From NCBI GenBank assembly GCA_002887195.1, contig PJAB01000144.1, positions 1 to 37,820 on the forward strand: a DNA stretch of 37,820 nucleotides, given 5' to 3'. Position 1 is the first letter of the stretch. Each line of letters opens with the position of its first letter. Positions 15,074 to 24,620 of the stretch are shown here, piece by piece. The position numbers were made by a program, and so were the translations under genes. The notes beneath the pieces are model-generated. The model saw only the letters and a program-made list of their open reading frames with translations, made no database searches and was not told where the DNA came from. Origin of the DNA: Chrysochromulina parva (Eukaryota > Haptophyta > Prymnesiales > Chrysochromulinaceae).

Positions 15074-16882
15074 ATGAAACCACCGAACGATAGCTGGGCG
15101 AGGACAATCGTGATGTCGGACTCCTTCCTTCTCGCTGCACTTGCCACCCACAAAACCATCACCGCACTGCAGGTTGTTCTCGTATGCCGCGCGGCCTTGG
15201 CCGCTCTCTCAGCGGGCGACGCCGAGGAGGCATTGGCGGCAGCCACGGCCGCGATCTTGCTGTGTCCGGATTCCCAAACGGCTTGGAGCTTGCGTGCAAA
15301 GGCGCTCATCGAGTTGCAACTATTCACCGACATGTTGGTTTCCGTCCCATTGATGCACGCTCTCGACGTACCCGAGTGGAGAACAGACGCAGAACAAGCT
15401 TCGACGAGGCTTCAATCGCTCTTTGGCTCCTTGCCGGCGTTCATGCAAGACACCGCGGATCCAGACGCGGAGGTGCGCTCCTCTGCATGGAAGGCGTTAG
15501 CCGCAGCTGACCCAACTTCGCTACAGGCTCGTTCCGCCGTGTTCTCTGAGTGGCTTCAAGAGGCAGCGCGCATGCGTGAGGCCGAGGAGGTGGAGAAGAA
15601 GAAGAAGAAGAAGACGGAGAACGCACACGGTTCAGAGCACGGTGCACCTGCTGCGCCTTTGCTTGAGCCGGTGCTCGACTCATGGGTGGTGGCCAGACAG
15701 ACGCTCGCGTGCTTGCGCGAGTGCATGTCAGAGTGTGCGGCGTTTCGTGCATCTGAAGCGCAAGACGCGCCACCAGCCGACTGCCTGCTTGACCGCAACG
15801 ATCTGCGGCTCCACGACTTCTTACAGCAGCGGCGGCCCAACGTACCTCTGGCAGCGTATGGTGATGACGGTATCAATCGGGCTGAGGCGAGCATTGAGCT
15901 CAACGTCGGGCTAGCCATTGAGCTTGCCGCCAACCCCGAGCGAGGAGAGGGGCCCGCGCGGGCTGACTCGCAAGTGCATTTCGCTCGCTCTGCGAGTCTC
16001 GAGCCCTCGGCCCGAATCTTCCTTCTGTGGGGCCGTGCGGCTGAACGGGATCCCGATCCCGTTCATTGGGATGGCGCGCGCACCTCCCACGCCGCTGGCC
16101 GTGCGGCAGCGGCCGAGGTGTGGCACCATGCAGTGGCGGCAGGCGTGTGGGCGATGCCCGAGCAACGACCGGAGATCCTCATAGGCAACTTGAGCGCGGT
16201 CGCATGGCACAACCCGGAGCGCTTTGCAGCGTGCCGCACCTTGGAGCGAGAGTTTGCCACCATCCAGGCAGAGGCGCTCACGCTGCTGCGCCAGGACGCC
16301 GAGCAGCTCGAGCAATCCCAGTTTCGCTCGTACTCTTCCAAGGCCCTTGCCTATGGCGACTGGTGCGACGTGGGCCTGTACTACAACGGCATGCGCAACC
16401 TCGCCAACGCCGAGCGAGCACCGCACACGAGCGCTCTCCTGGGCGGCTTTGGCCTTCTCGAGAACAGCGCTCTCCTCGGTGCTGGCTTCCGACGCGATTG
16501 CACATCATGCTCGGTCGGATCAGCGTACTTTTCGCTGCTGCGCCCGCACACGCGGCTTGCGGCGCACTGCGGCCCAACGAATGCTCGGCTACGGGCGCAT
16601 CTTGGGATCGTCGTCCCTGAGGGTGACTGCGAGATTGTCGTTGGCGGCGAGACGCGCCGCTGGCAGGAAGGCAAGATCCTCCTCTTTGACGACTCATTTG
16701 AGCATGCGGTGCACAACGAGACAGAGGCCGCAAGGCTGGTGCTGATCGTCGACATGTGGCATCCGGGGCTGCAGACGGATGAGCAGCGGCTGGCAGCGCT
16801 CCAGAGTCAGGAGCAGCGCGAACGGTACCTGGGGGTGGTTCACTGCGGCACGTACGAGACAACGACCCAACGAGGACACTAG
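15074..16882 (+). CDS. Aspartyl/asparaginyl beta-hydroxylase (ASPH-like), TPR-containing
   Basis: The product is 602 aa. The N-terminal part has TPR-like helices (about residues 35-75, with ALAALSAGDAEEAL and PDSQTAWSLRAKAL) and a KKKKKK run in a charged linker. The C-terminal domain (about 345-575) is an Asp_Arg_Hydrox 2-oxoglutarate/Fe(II) oxygenase: AHCGPTNARLRAHLGI with metal ligand H498, then ETRRWQEGK, then FDDSFEH with H544, and LVLIVDMWHP at the end. The two His are 46 residues apart, as in human ASPH. As in ASPH there is no Asp ligand between them (HxG). The family hydroxylates Asp/Asn in EGF-like domains in the ER. This copy lacks an obvious signal anchor, so its compartment is unclear. 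Confidence 0.88.
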   Translation: MKPPNDSWARTIVMSDSFLLAALATHKTITALQVVLVCRAALAALSAGDAEEALAAATAAILLCPDSQTAWSLRAKALIELQLFTDMLVSVPLMHALDVPEWRTDAEQASTRLQSLFGSLPAFMQDTADPDAEVRSSAWKALAAADPTSLQARSAVFSEWLQEAARMREAEEVEKKKKKKTENAHGSEHGAPAAPLLEPVLDSWVVARQTLACLRECMSECAAFRASEAQDAPPADCLLDRNDLRLHDFLQQRRPNVPLAAYGDDGINRAEASIELNVGLAIELAANPERGEGPARADSQVHFARSASLEPSARIFLLWGRAAERDPDPVHWDGARTSHAAGRAAAAEVWHHAVAAGVWAMPEQRPEILIGNLSAVAWHNPERFAACRTLEREFATIQAEALTLLRQDAEQLEQSQFRSYSSKALAYGDWCDVGLYYNGMRNLANAERAPHTSALLGGFGLLENSALLGAGFRRDCTSCSVGSAYFSLLRPHTRLAAHCGPTNARLRAHLGIVVPEGDCEIVVGGETRRWQEGKILLFDDSFEHAVHNETEAARLVLIVDMWHPGLQTDEQRLAALQSQEQRERYLGVVHCGTYETTTQRGH

Positions 16883-17806
16883 ACCGACGGCGGGGTCACG
16901 TGTTGGGGAGTCCGCGATATACCGATAGGGAGTCGAGTAATGTCCGCCCGCCGGCCACCCCGCCCAGGGCCGCAGCGCAGGGGTGCGCGGGTGGAAGGGT
17001 GGCACATCCACATGCTAGGCAGCTAGGCACACCGGACCGTGCGGCATGGTATACAGTGAGTAAGTGCAGCGTAAGCTGTTAAAAGTTAGGACCGGTCACT
17101 CTGACGGTGACGTCTGAGCTTGACTCGGCCGGGGCCTGGGCGATTCCGGCGTCGCATCCCACGTCGAGGAAGCGTCATTCGTATTTACTTACTATTAAGG
17201 TAGTCCGCTTATGGTGTGCAAGGGGCGAAACCTGATCTCCAAAATCACTGAAGGGATCTGGACGAAACTCAAGCCAGAGGTGTCCCACGCACTCCCAATT
17301 CCGTCCCATTGAGTTCTAGCTCAAAACTTTCAGAATCGAACGTGGAAATCCCATACTCTAGAGTTCACAAACCAGCCCCAAACCCTAATTTCGCCTAAAA
17401 AAGCAAGCGCGGGAAGTGCCCCCCACTGTTTGGCTCCACCGTTGTCCATTCTTTCCCCACCCTCCCCCGCCCCGGGGGCCCCATTGTCCTCCCCCGCCCC
17501 GTGGGCCTTGGGCGTCATTGATTTATGTAGGGCTGATTTCCAAAGTTACACTAATGAGTGCGAGCGGACTACCTTAACTGTTCCAGGTCTGTACGGCGCG
17601 CCCGGGTACCGGAGCGGAGCTACCATCGCATAAGATCTGCGGGATGCAAATTGCAGTGTACGCGAATTCGCTCGAACGATTCACACAGCAATTCAGCATA
17701 TCCCCACCACTGATTCAATCGGGTATCTGGCAAGTGGTATATGGGGCTCGAGAGAGCGGCGATCAATCTTGAAACGACTCTGTCCAGTCTGGATTCGATG
17801 GCGCTG
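16883..17806. other. Long intergenic region with MITE-like element
   Basis: This 924-bp convergent interval lies between the beta-hydroxylase (+) and filamin-repeat (-) genes. Its centre (17195-17577) is an inverted-repeat element described separately. The remainder shows no coding potential I can support. Confidence 0.6.
17195..17577. mobile_element. MITE-like element with 11-bp TIRs flanked by TTAA
   Basis: The left end reads TTAA-GGTAGTCCGCT (17195-17209) and the right end is its exact complement, AGCGGACTACC-TTAA (17563-17577). If TTAA is the target duplication, the element is 375 bp (17199-17573) with 11-bp perfect terminal inverted repeats. It has no transposase frame. The interior includes TTGAGTTCTAGCTCAA, a small palindrome (around 17311), and two near-identical GC blocks, CCTCCCCCGCCCCG, near 17460 and 17488. 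TTAA duplication is the hallmark of piggyBac-type insertion, but the family cannot be fixed from one copy. Confidence 0.7.
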
Positions 17807-20800
17807 CTATTTGTCCTTGGACTTGAAAGATGCGTCACCCTTGGTGGCGGCCCTAGCGGCCCCTGCTTCCTTGAAGCCCTCTGCAGCCATTTGGAAGGCT
17901 TCTTCCTTGGCGACTAACTTCTGTCGACGCTCATCGCGTGTACCCATCGCCTGAAGCATCTCGTTGGCTGCTGCCTTTAAGCCCTTGACCTTCTCCTTTT
18001 CTTTCTTGGTGCCCTTCGCTGCCGCTGCCATACTCGCGCTGTAACTCGAGTCGGCAGCCGGACTACCCGCCGCCGGCATAGTCGCCTCAGCTGCTGCTGC
18101 TGAAGATGATGTCGATGATGTCGCCTTGGACGCCTCGGCCAATGTCGCCTTGGGCGCTGACGATGGAGCAGCATCAGCCTTCTCACGCGCCTGGCGCTCA
18201 AGCTTCGCCATGGCTGTCTTCAGGCTCAAGAACGCCATTGGGATCGGCGGCATCTCACTGGGCCCATCCGCATTTGCGACAGTGATGATAGTCTTTATAT
18301 CGCACGAACCATTCATGTTCACGTGCAGCACGTACGTACCGTCGTCGCGATCAGTGACCATCAAGTTTGAGTCCTGTCCTGAAGGTAGTGTCGCTGATTG
18401 TAGCCGACCCGCCACAGATCCTCCTCCTCGAGAGCATGCGTTGCCGTACTTATCTGCCGTGTGAAGGATGATCTCGTAGGGTGTCTGCGAGTACCAAGGC
18501 TGCGGAGGCAGAACGTAGTGGCTCTTCGCTGCGTCCGGTGACGTAGCATCAACGGTGAAGTGCACTGGCGAGCCATTTATTTGAGCGCCCTCCAGGGTAA
18601 CCTGCACGGCGTACTCGCCCTTAATCGTAGGCGTGTACCTCGACTCGTACGTTGTAAGCCCAGCCTTCACGTACGTCGACGGCTTCAAGCTCAAGGGCTC
18701 TCCCATTGGCCCGACCATCGTGATTACAAGCATCCCCTCCGCGGCAGCGGTGAAATTACCAAACTTGTCGGTGATGCTCGGCTTGATCAGGATGGTCTCA
18801 CCCGCAAAGACCAGGTTGTCCGCCCCGCCACCCCGAATGCCAGGCGGCGCGCTCATCTTCTTGCCCATTTTGTCGACCATGGTGTCGAGCTTGGAAAAGC
18901 CATCGATAAAAGAGCCGTCAGCATGCGATTTGCCAGCAACGCACACAATCTTGAACGGCGAGTTTGGGAAGAGCTCGCGGTGATCCGGTCGATTAGTGTC
19001 GCTGAGCCACAGGAACAACTCGAGCTCGCCAGCTTGTGTTGGTGTGTAGTGCATCTCGAACTGATCGCCATTCCATCCGCCTTTGTACGGGTCCGACTGC
19101 GCCGTCTTCCACTTGTTTTTGAGCTCCACTGCAGCAACGGATATCCTTGTCATACCAAATCTGAAGGAGCTTGGCGCCTGACACACATTTGAATGTATGT
19201 CCTTGAGCACAAACCCAATCCACGTCGGTTGGCCAGCCTGCGTCTTGGAGAGTCCAGTGCCGAGCACATCTGTTCTGGAGATGTCGGGCATGTCCGCGAC
19301 CATCTTAAGTGTCGCAGGCATGCCACAAATGGGGCCGCCGTCAATGGTGACGCTGACGTCAAAGCTTCCCCCAAGCGTCGATAAGAACGAGATGGAAAAC
19401 GTGCCATCCCCTAGATCCTTGCATGTGACGTGAACGCTGTTATGTGATGACGAGCCTTCAAGTATGGCGCCACCTAAGCGGCACGCGTTGCCCATCTTGT
19501 CACGTGTCTGTAGGACGAAGCAGCAGCCTTGGCCCTTTCCAGTGTCAAACCCGACTACGCCTCGCAAGGGGAGTGCCTCTTTGGGCACCGTTGTCGCCAG
19601 TGGATGCGCTGGGCCAGGGATGACCTCGAGTCTGAAAGGGGAGTCGGGCAGCGAAACACCCTGGCGACGCAGGCCCACGTGGAGGTAGTACTTTCCACAC
19701 ATCGCAATCGAAAAGTAGGCTTTGTGCGTGTCGACAGGCCGACCATGCGCGTGGAGGCGGCCAGGCTCTATGCCACCAAAAGCAAAGCCAATACCACTCG
19801 GATCTGAGGACAGCTCATTCTGAAACACGCTGGATGCGTTCCGATTCGCCTGCGGGAGAAAGTCCTTTGTCCTCCTGAGCGTACGGTCCTGAGCAGCGGT
19901 GCCTTTTGGCTTCTCCAAGCTCTTATCAACAGCTACTCGGCGCGCCCACGCGCGCAGGTATAACTGCCGGTCTCCGGCTTCCAGTTGTGACCCCTTCATG
20001 ACAAGGCTCTTACCATCCTTTTTGATTGTGATCCACCCAAGAATGCCTTGCCGCGGAAACTTCTGCTCAAGAAGCGGCGGAGACTTCGGCGGAGACTTCG
20101 GCGGAGACCTCGTGACATGATGCTCTTCATCCCACCAAGAGGGGCGCTCTAAGAAGATTTCACGCCAAAGCTCCTGTTGCGACGTCTGCCCACTCATCTC
20201 GGCTCGGTGGGTCGGCTCGTCTGATTCCAAGGCCACGAGCGCGCGCGCGCCATCGTCTTGTAAGTCCACGACGACAACCCTGCGGCCCGGCTTGAGCTGA
20301 CCTATCCGTGCGCTATCGAGCGCCGCACTTTCCCTCACGATCAGAGGCTGTGACGACGTCACCACGCATCCGACCCCCTGAGCGATCAGAGGCGGCACTG
20401 AGAGCGCAGGCGTAGACGAAGGTCCTGCAAACGAAGAGCGAGGTGACGGCGTCTGCCGACCTTTGTCCGGCATCTTTTTGTCCGGCGAAGCTGCGGCTTT
20501 GTCCGGCGAAGCTGAAGGTGGACGTCGGGCTTCCTTGTCCTTGTCCTTGCCGTTACTTGTCTTGGACGCTATGTTAGCAGCTACCTCGTCGACCCAAGCG
20601 TCGTCGGGTACCTTCTCGACATACACGTCAAGTTCCTCACTGTGGGAAACACGGTTATGCACGTCCCGGAATCGCACTTCGAAGTGATGCTGCTGTCGCG
20701 CAATTACCTTGTGGAGCGCCGCGCCGGACACGCTGCAGTTGGGCGCATAGGGCGTCACAGTGGTTACGTTGCAGCGGAATGGGCTCCCGACCATTGCTTC

Positions 20801-21166
20801 TCCAAGCAACGAAATAGCAAGCGAGTACACACCCGAGACTGTTGGTAAATAGCGTACTTCGTATTCTCCATTACCAACCGAGGTGAGGCGTGCTCGCACT
20901 CGTGTACCGCTGGCTCGGATGGCAACAAAGAAGTGGTCATCGTTTTCGGAGCGGCGCTTGCCATTCTCATCAAAAGCTTCGATCGTGAAAAAGGCAGGCT
21001 CGCCACAGATAGCATGCGTGATCCCGTCTCCACGCACACGGCAGTGCTGCAAACTTGTTTTTGGTACTGGAGGAGGGAGTGGTGCTGGCGTCGGTAGCTC
21101 TCGTATGTCGCTAGCATCAGGGTTTTCTTCCGCAGCGATCACAGCGATACGTTTTCGATTGGGCAT
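17807..21166 (-). CDS. Filamin/ABP280-repeat protein, probably cytoskeletal
   Basis: The product is 1,119 aa in one exon, starting at MPNRKR; the frame continues upstream without another ATG. It contains several filamin-type Ig repeats with the signature pattern D-x-x-G-x-Y-x-V-x-Y-x-P ... GxYxLxVxxxGxxIxGSPFxxxV. Clear ones are residues ~40-135 (ends MVGSPFRCNV), ~445-530 (SLPDSPFRLEV), ~540-640 (ICGMPATLKMV), ~650-755 (FPNSPFKIVCV) and ~790-885 (QINGSPVHFTV). An SH3-like stretch lies near 255-320 (SSQPLIVRESAALDSARIGQLKPG) between Ser/Pro/Lys-rich linkers. The C-terminus is a Lys/Ala/Ser-rich helical tail. There is no actin-binding CH pair, so it is not a classical filamin. Many protist flagellar proteins have this layout. 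It lies head-to-tail behind the Sfi1-like gene. Confidence 0.75.
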   Translation of the reverse strand: MPNRKRIAVIAAEENPDASDIRELPTPAPLPPPVPKTSLQHCRVRGDGITHAICGEPAFFTIEAFDENGKRRSENDDHFFVAIRASGTRVRARLTSVGNGEYEVRYLPTVSGVYSLAISLLGEAMVGSPFRCNVTTVTPYAPNCSVSGAALHKVIARQQHHFEVRFRDVHNRVSHSEELDVYVEKVPDDAWVDEVAANIASKTSNGKDKDKEARRPPSASPDKAAASPDKKMPDKGRQTPSPRSSFAGPSSTPALSVPPLIAQGVGCVVTSSQPLIVRESAALDSARIGQLKPGRRVVVVDLQDDGARALVALESDEPTHRAEMSGQTSQQELWREIFLERPSWWDEEHHVTRSPPKSPPKSPPLLEQKFPRQGILGWITIKKDGKSLVMKGSQLEAGDRQLYLRAWARRVAVDKSLEKPKGTAAQDRTLRRTKDFLPQANRNASSVFQNELSSDPSGIGFAFGGIEPGRLHAHGRPVDTHKAYFSIAMCGKYYLHVGLRRQGVSLPDSPFRLEVIPGPAHPLATTVPKEALPLRGVVGFDTGKGQGCCFVLQTRDKMGNACRLGGAILEGSSSHNSVHVTCKDLGDGTFSISFLSTLGGSFDVSVTIDGGPICGMPATLKMVADMPDISRTDVLGTGLSKTQAGQPTWIGFVLKDIHSNVCQAPSSFRFGMTRISVAAVELKNKWKTAQSDPYKGGWNGDQFEMHYTPTQAGELELFLWLSDTNRPDHRELFPNSPFKIVCVAGKSHADGSFIDGFSKLDTMVDKMGKKMSAPPGIRGGGADNLVFAGETILIKPSITDKFGNFTAAAEGMLVITMVGPMGEPLSLKPSTYVKAGLTTYESRYTPTIKGEYAVQVTLEGAQINGSPVHFTVDATSPDAAKSHYVLPPQPWYSQTPYEIILHTADKYGNACSRGGGSVAGRLQSATLPSGQDSNLMVTDRDDGTYVLHVNMNGSCDIKTIITVANADGPSEMPPIPMAFLSLKTAMAKLERQAREKADAAPSSAPKATLAEASKATSSTSSSAAAAEATMPAAGSPAADSSYSASMAAAAKGTKKEKEKVKGLKAAANEMLQAMGTRDERRQKLVAKEEAFQMAAEGFKEAGAARAATKGDASFKSKDK

Positions 21167-21533
21167 GTAGGTTGTAGCCAGTGCCACGGATCCTTAGCCC
21201 AGAAGACTCACAAGTGGGAGACGGCGATAGGGTTGGCTTGGCACACGGCGGGTCTTCGTCGCGGACACTCGCGGTTGCGTTATTCAGCACGAGAGTTCAG
21301 AGTTCAAACTTTTTTCGAATTTGTTCTGTACAGTACCCGGTACAGTACCTTGATTGGAGTACTACTTTGATTATTGACGGTTTCACGTCACTCGATTATA
21401 ATGGCGTCACACTGGTCCGACTGCTCACATTCGTGCCTATTGCAGGTCCCTGAAGGTTTTTGTCGCCGTCCCGCGTCCCGTACTGAGTCTCGGCCAAGAC
21501 CCAAGGGATCCCTACCATGGTATTTGATCCCAT
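21167..21533. promoter_or_regulatory. Promoter region of filamin-repeat gene
   Basis: This 367-bp interval lies between the Sfi1-like stop and the filamin-repeat start. It contains GTACAGTACC twice (about 21331-21352, separated by CG), and the pair is nearly palindromic. A T-rich stretch (21300-21325) is next to it. No gene is seen. Confidence 0.4.
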
Positions 21534-24407
21534 TCAGTGTGCGGCACGCACCGATACAACGAAAGGGGGACGCCGGTTGGTGGTGCTGCTGCTCAATGGC
21601 CGCGCAGCGCGCTTGCCGAGCTCACCGTGCCGTAGCCCCGCCGCCAGGATCCGATCGTAACGCGCCGGGAGCATGAAGAACTGGCGCCAGGCCTTGAATG
21701 CTTGGCCCAATCGCCGGCGCCAGGCCAGCACGGCTGCTCGTCGGCCGAGGCTTGCAATGGAGCGCGGCCGGCGCGCCGTTGCATTCCAACGTCGCAATCT
21801 TTTGAGAGGCTCCCACACCTTCCACACCGAGTAGCTGACGCGCCACGCCACCGAGCGACGCCATTTTCTAAGGCAGTCGATCAGCATGGCACGACGAAGT
21901 AGGGCACGTTGAGTATTAGCGACCGTCCGACGAGCTGATCGCAACAGGCGATGGCGCATGAGCTGAAGCATCGTGCGTGTCTTAGCAAAGATTGCGTGCC
22001 ACCGGACGGCCTCGGCAAAGTACGCAGCGGCCGCCCGCTTTGCATCGAGGACTCGATCTTTCCAGACCTCCCAACTGCGACCCATCTCGCCACGCGACGC
22101 CACTTTTCTAGGCAACTGAAAGTGCCACCACCACCAGCGTACCCAACGAATGAGAGTCCTAGAGAGCTGATGATGCACAGCTGCTCTGCACTGCAGGCTG
22201 TATTTCAAACGTGGCGCACGTGCCCAACGAATGAGAATCCGAGAGAGCTGATGGTGCACAGCTGCTCTGCAATGCAGGATGTCATTGAAATGGGGCGCAC
22301 GCCAGCAAGCAATTGCTCGACGGATGGCCGCCCGCGACGAAAGGGCGCGAAGCAAGGCAGTCCATTGCTGTCCTCGCCTAACACGCGTGGACCAGTGCAA
22401 CAAACAACGCAGCGCGCGTTGACGCCCACGCAAGAGTCCAAATGTAATGTGACGGCGTGAGCGTGCAATCGCAGCGGTGCGCTCGAGTTCGATGGCAAGA
22501 TGCGCGCAGTGCCACGTGATCCAAGCACCACGCAGGTGCTCCGCTCGAGCGCGGATGTGATTCGCCTTCTGAGTAAGTCGAGCCCTGGTGGCTTTTGACC
22601 AGCGCTGCAACGCTCGACTCTCGCGCCGCGTCTCCAGCAATGCCTCGTGCCAACGACGTGACGCCCACCTGAGTCTCAGCGTTCGCAACGGTACTAGCAC
22701 CAGAAGGATTTCGTTCCGGAGCATCGCGTGCCGCACCACCCGCAACGCCTCGCGCCAGCGACGCATCGCCCGCTTGCGCCTCAGCGCTTCCAGCCGTGCT
22801 GACACTAGAAGGATGGCTCGAGTCAGTCTTTCATCAAGCGCGGATCGAAGCTGTGAAGCGACCCGCCAGCGCCGCCAACTGCAGCACCTGTGTGCCCCAG
22901 CCATCGCCGCCCAACGCTCCGCCGATCGCGTCTTCCACACCTCCCAAAACCAACGCGCTCGGTGGGCTTTCACGGCTTGCAGAGCATGCCCCGCGCGGCC
23001 TGCGAGCGCTTCTTGGCTTGCCATCCGGCACTGTGAAGAGACGTGCCACTGCGTCAGCGTGCGTCGTGTGACGTGCAGGTTGGCGAGCGTGACACAAGTC
23101 TGCACTTGGGCACGGGTCTCAGTGAGGCGACACCAATCACGCATCCGGATCTGAAGGTCGCCCAGCCGCGCATGCGCGCAGGCCATCCCCAGAGCCGTCT
23201 CGCAGCGACAGGCTTCGCGTAGCCGTAGGAAAAATAGGCTACACCAGGCGGCCCTCAAAGCGTCGAGCGCGAGCTCCATCGCTGCCGCTTTCTGCTCGAG
23301 GAGAAGCCCGTTGAGTTGCCACCGTTCCCAAGCGTGTCGCACACGTTGCTCTAGCTGCGTGAAGAAGCCAGTGCCAGCTAGTCTGTGGAGCCGCGAGGAT
23401 CGTTGCCAGCGGGCCAGCAACTGACGGCTCCTCTGTTGTGCTGCTCGCTCAAAACAGCTGACGAGCGCGTGTCGCCTCGCACAGAGGGTACGCCAGAGAT
23501 CCAGCACGACGAGAAGTCGTCGATTTCGGAAGCTGCGCGGCTGCGTGCCCTCGCCATCGAGGCACAGAGCAGCCGCCAGTCGGAGAGCCAACAATGCCCT
23601 TGCGAGACGGATGACGTCAATGCGGCGGCACGCGCGTCTGCAGCTCTGCTCGAGCCGGGAAGCATCGTTCCACACTCGTAAGGGTCGAACGAGGACTACA
23701 GCGCCAAGGGTTGGAGAATGGGAGCTGTTGCGACGCTCAACGCGCTCCAGGTGCACCTTGTATATGACGACTCGCAAGCGCAGAGTCCCGAGCGCTTCCG
23801 AGATCGCTCGACGCCGACCGAGTGCATGGGCGTGTTCAACCTTGCATTGGAATAGCGCTGCGCCGATCATCTTCTGCACACTGCTCTGCGTAACACGCTG
23901 GCAGAAATGATGCGATGCGGCTTCACGCGCGAGCCTGGCTGCCATCCATCGTCGCAAGCGGTGCCACCAGCAGTGCCAGACCATCTGGAGGGGCAGGTAG
24001 TGAGTAATGGCGTCAAATCGTGCAAGGCGGGTGGCCTCCAGCTGCAATAGCTGATGCCACTTTTGTAGAGCCGCACGCTGCGCCACATTGCAGTAGTAGG
24101 CTAACGCTGCAGTGTCCAATGCGAGACCAGTACGTCGACTACTGAGGGGCGTCTCTTGCAGGAGCACCTCAACACGCGATGGTGGGCTCCGGAGCTCATC
24201 CACTTGAAATGGGTCGGGCGCTGCCGCTGCAAGCTGTTTAAGGGCGTCCAACCGAGCATTCGGCGGCGAGTCTGGCATGTGCGTGTTAATGGCGTCCAAC
24301 GGAGCATTCGGCGGCGAGTCCGGCACGTACGCGGCTGGGGTCAACGGAGGAGCGTAGGTGAGCACTGCCACGTCTTCAGAAATGAAGGGCGAACGCAGCC
24401 TAGACAT
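21534..24407 (-). CDS. Sfi1-like centrin-binding repeat protein
   Basis: The product is 957 aa in one exon. It is extremely rich in Trp, Arg, Leu and Ala, and most of the length is a series of helical units with a Trp about every 25-35 residues: examples are MRRWREAL, SRRWHEAL, LQRWSKATRARL, LIRWARA and LRKWRRS. This matches the Sfi1 repeat (consensus A-x7-L-L-x3-F/L-x2-W-K/R), each unit of which binds one centrin. Proteins of this type form long filaments at basal bodies and centrosomes. I count at least 20 candidate units by eye. The N-terminal ~90 residues are Pro-rich and include a duplicated PDSPPNAxLDA unit. It starts 55 bp from the frame of the STPGR gene on the other strand. Confidence 0.78.
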   Translation of the reverse strand: MSRLRSPFISEDVAVLTYAPPLTPAAYVPDSPPNAPLDAINTHMPDSPPNARLDALKQLAAAAPDPFQVDELRSPPSRVEVLLQETPLSSRRTGLALDTAALAYYCNVAQRAALQKWHQLLQLEATRLARFDAITHYLPLQMVWHCWWHRLRRWMAARLAREAASHHFCQRVTQSSVQKMIGAALFQCKVEHAHALGRRRAISEALGTLRLRVVIYKVHLERVERRNSSHSPTLGAVVLVRPLRVWNDASRLEQSCRRACRRIDVIRLARALLALRLAAALCLDGEGTQPRSFRNRRLLVVLDLWRTLCARRHALVSCFERAAQQRSRQLLARWQRSSRLHRLAGTGFFTQLEQRVRHAWERWQLNGLLLEQKAAAMELALDALRAAWCSLFFLRLREACRCETALGMACAHARLGDLQIRMRDWCRLTETRAQVQTCVTLANLHVTRRTLTQWHVSSQCRMASQEALAGRAGHALQAVKAHRARWFWEVWKTRSAERWAAMAGAHRCCSWRRWRVASQLRSALDERLTRAILLVSARLEALRRKRAMRRWREALRVVRHAMLRNEILLVLVPLRTLRLRWASRRWHEALLETRRESRALQRWSKATRARLTQKANHIRARAEHLRGAWITWHCAHLAIELERTAAIARSRRHITFGLLRGRQRALRCLLHWSTRVRRGQQWTALLRALSSRAAIRRAIACWRAPHFNDILHCRAAVHHQLSRILIRWARAPRLKYSLQCRAAVHHQLSRTLIRWVRWWWWHFQLPRKVASRGEMGRSWEVWKDRVLDAKRAAAAYFAEAVRWHAIFAKTRTMLQLMRHRLLRSARRTVANTQRALLRRAMLIDCLRKWRRSVAWRVSYSVWKVWEPLKRLRRWNATARRPRSIASLGRRAAVLAWRRRLGQAFKAWRQFFMLPARYDRILAAGLRHGELGKRAARPLSSSTTNRRPPFVVSVRAAH
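22142..22303 (-). repeat. 81-bp tandem duplication of one Sfi1 unit
   Basis: CCCAACGAATGAGA at 22142 recurs at 22223, a period of 81 bp (27 codons). The duplicated peptide contains CRAAVHHQLSRxLIRW in both copies. Divergence is low (mostly single substitutions), so the duplication is recent compared with the other units. Confidence 0.85.
24242..24335 (-). repeat. 48-bp tandem duplication in Sfi1-like N-terminus
   Basis: GGCGTCCAACSGAGCATTCG followed by GCGGCGAGTC occurs at about 24243 and 24291, period 48 bp. It encodes two copies of PDSPPNAxLDA on the minus strand. Confidence 0.75.
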
Positions 24408-24620
24408 CGAAGTCCGACGCCGATTTGAGCGTTTCCATCCAAATTTCCCGCAATTTTCTAGTTGAAAAGACCGTTCGACGGGACCGAGTTGGAACGTGAC
24501 GATGAGAGCAACGTACCGTTATCGGAGGTTACGGTGAAACCGCTGTCATGGGCGAGGAACGGAAACACCGCTCACCCCGAGGCCGGACGCGCGTGTGGCA
24601 GGGGTTGCGACCGAACGCCT
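24408..24620. promoter_or_regulatory. Shared divergent upstream region, Sfi1-like and STPGR genes
   Basis: This interval separates the Sfi1-like start (24407, minus) from the first in-frame ATG of the STPGR gene (24621, plus). The plus-strand frame is open from 24462 but has no ATG before 24621. A shared promoter would co-express two ciliary genes. Confidence 0.4.
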
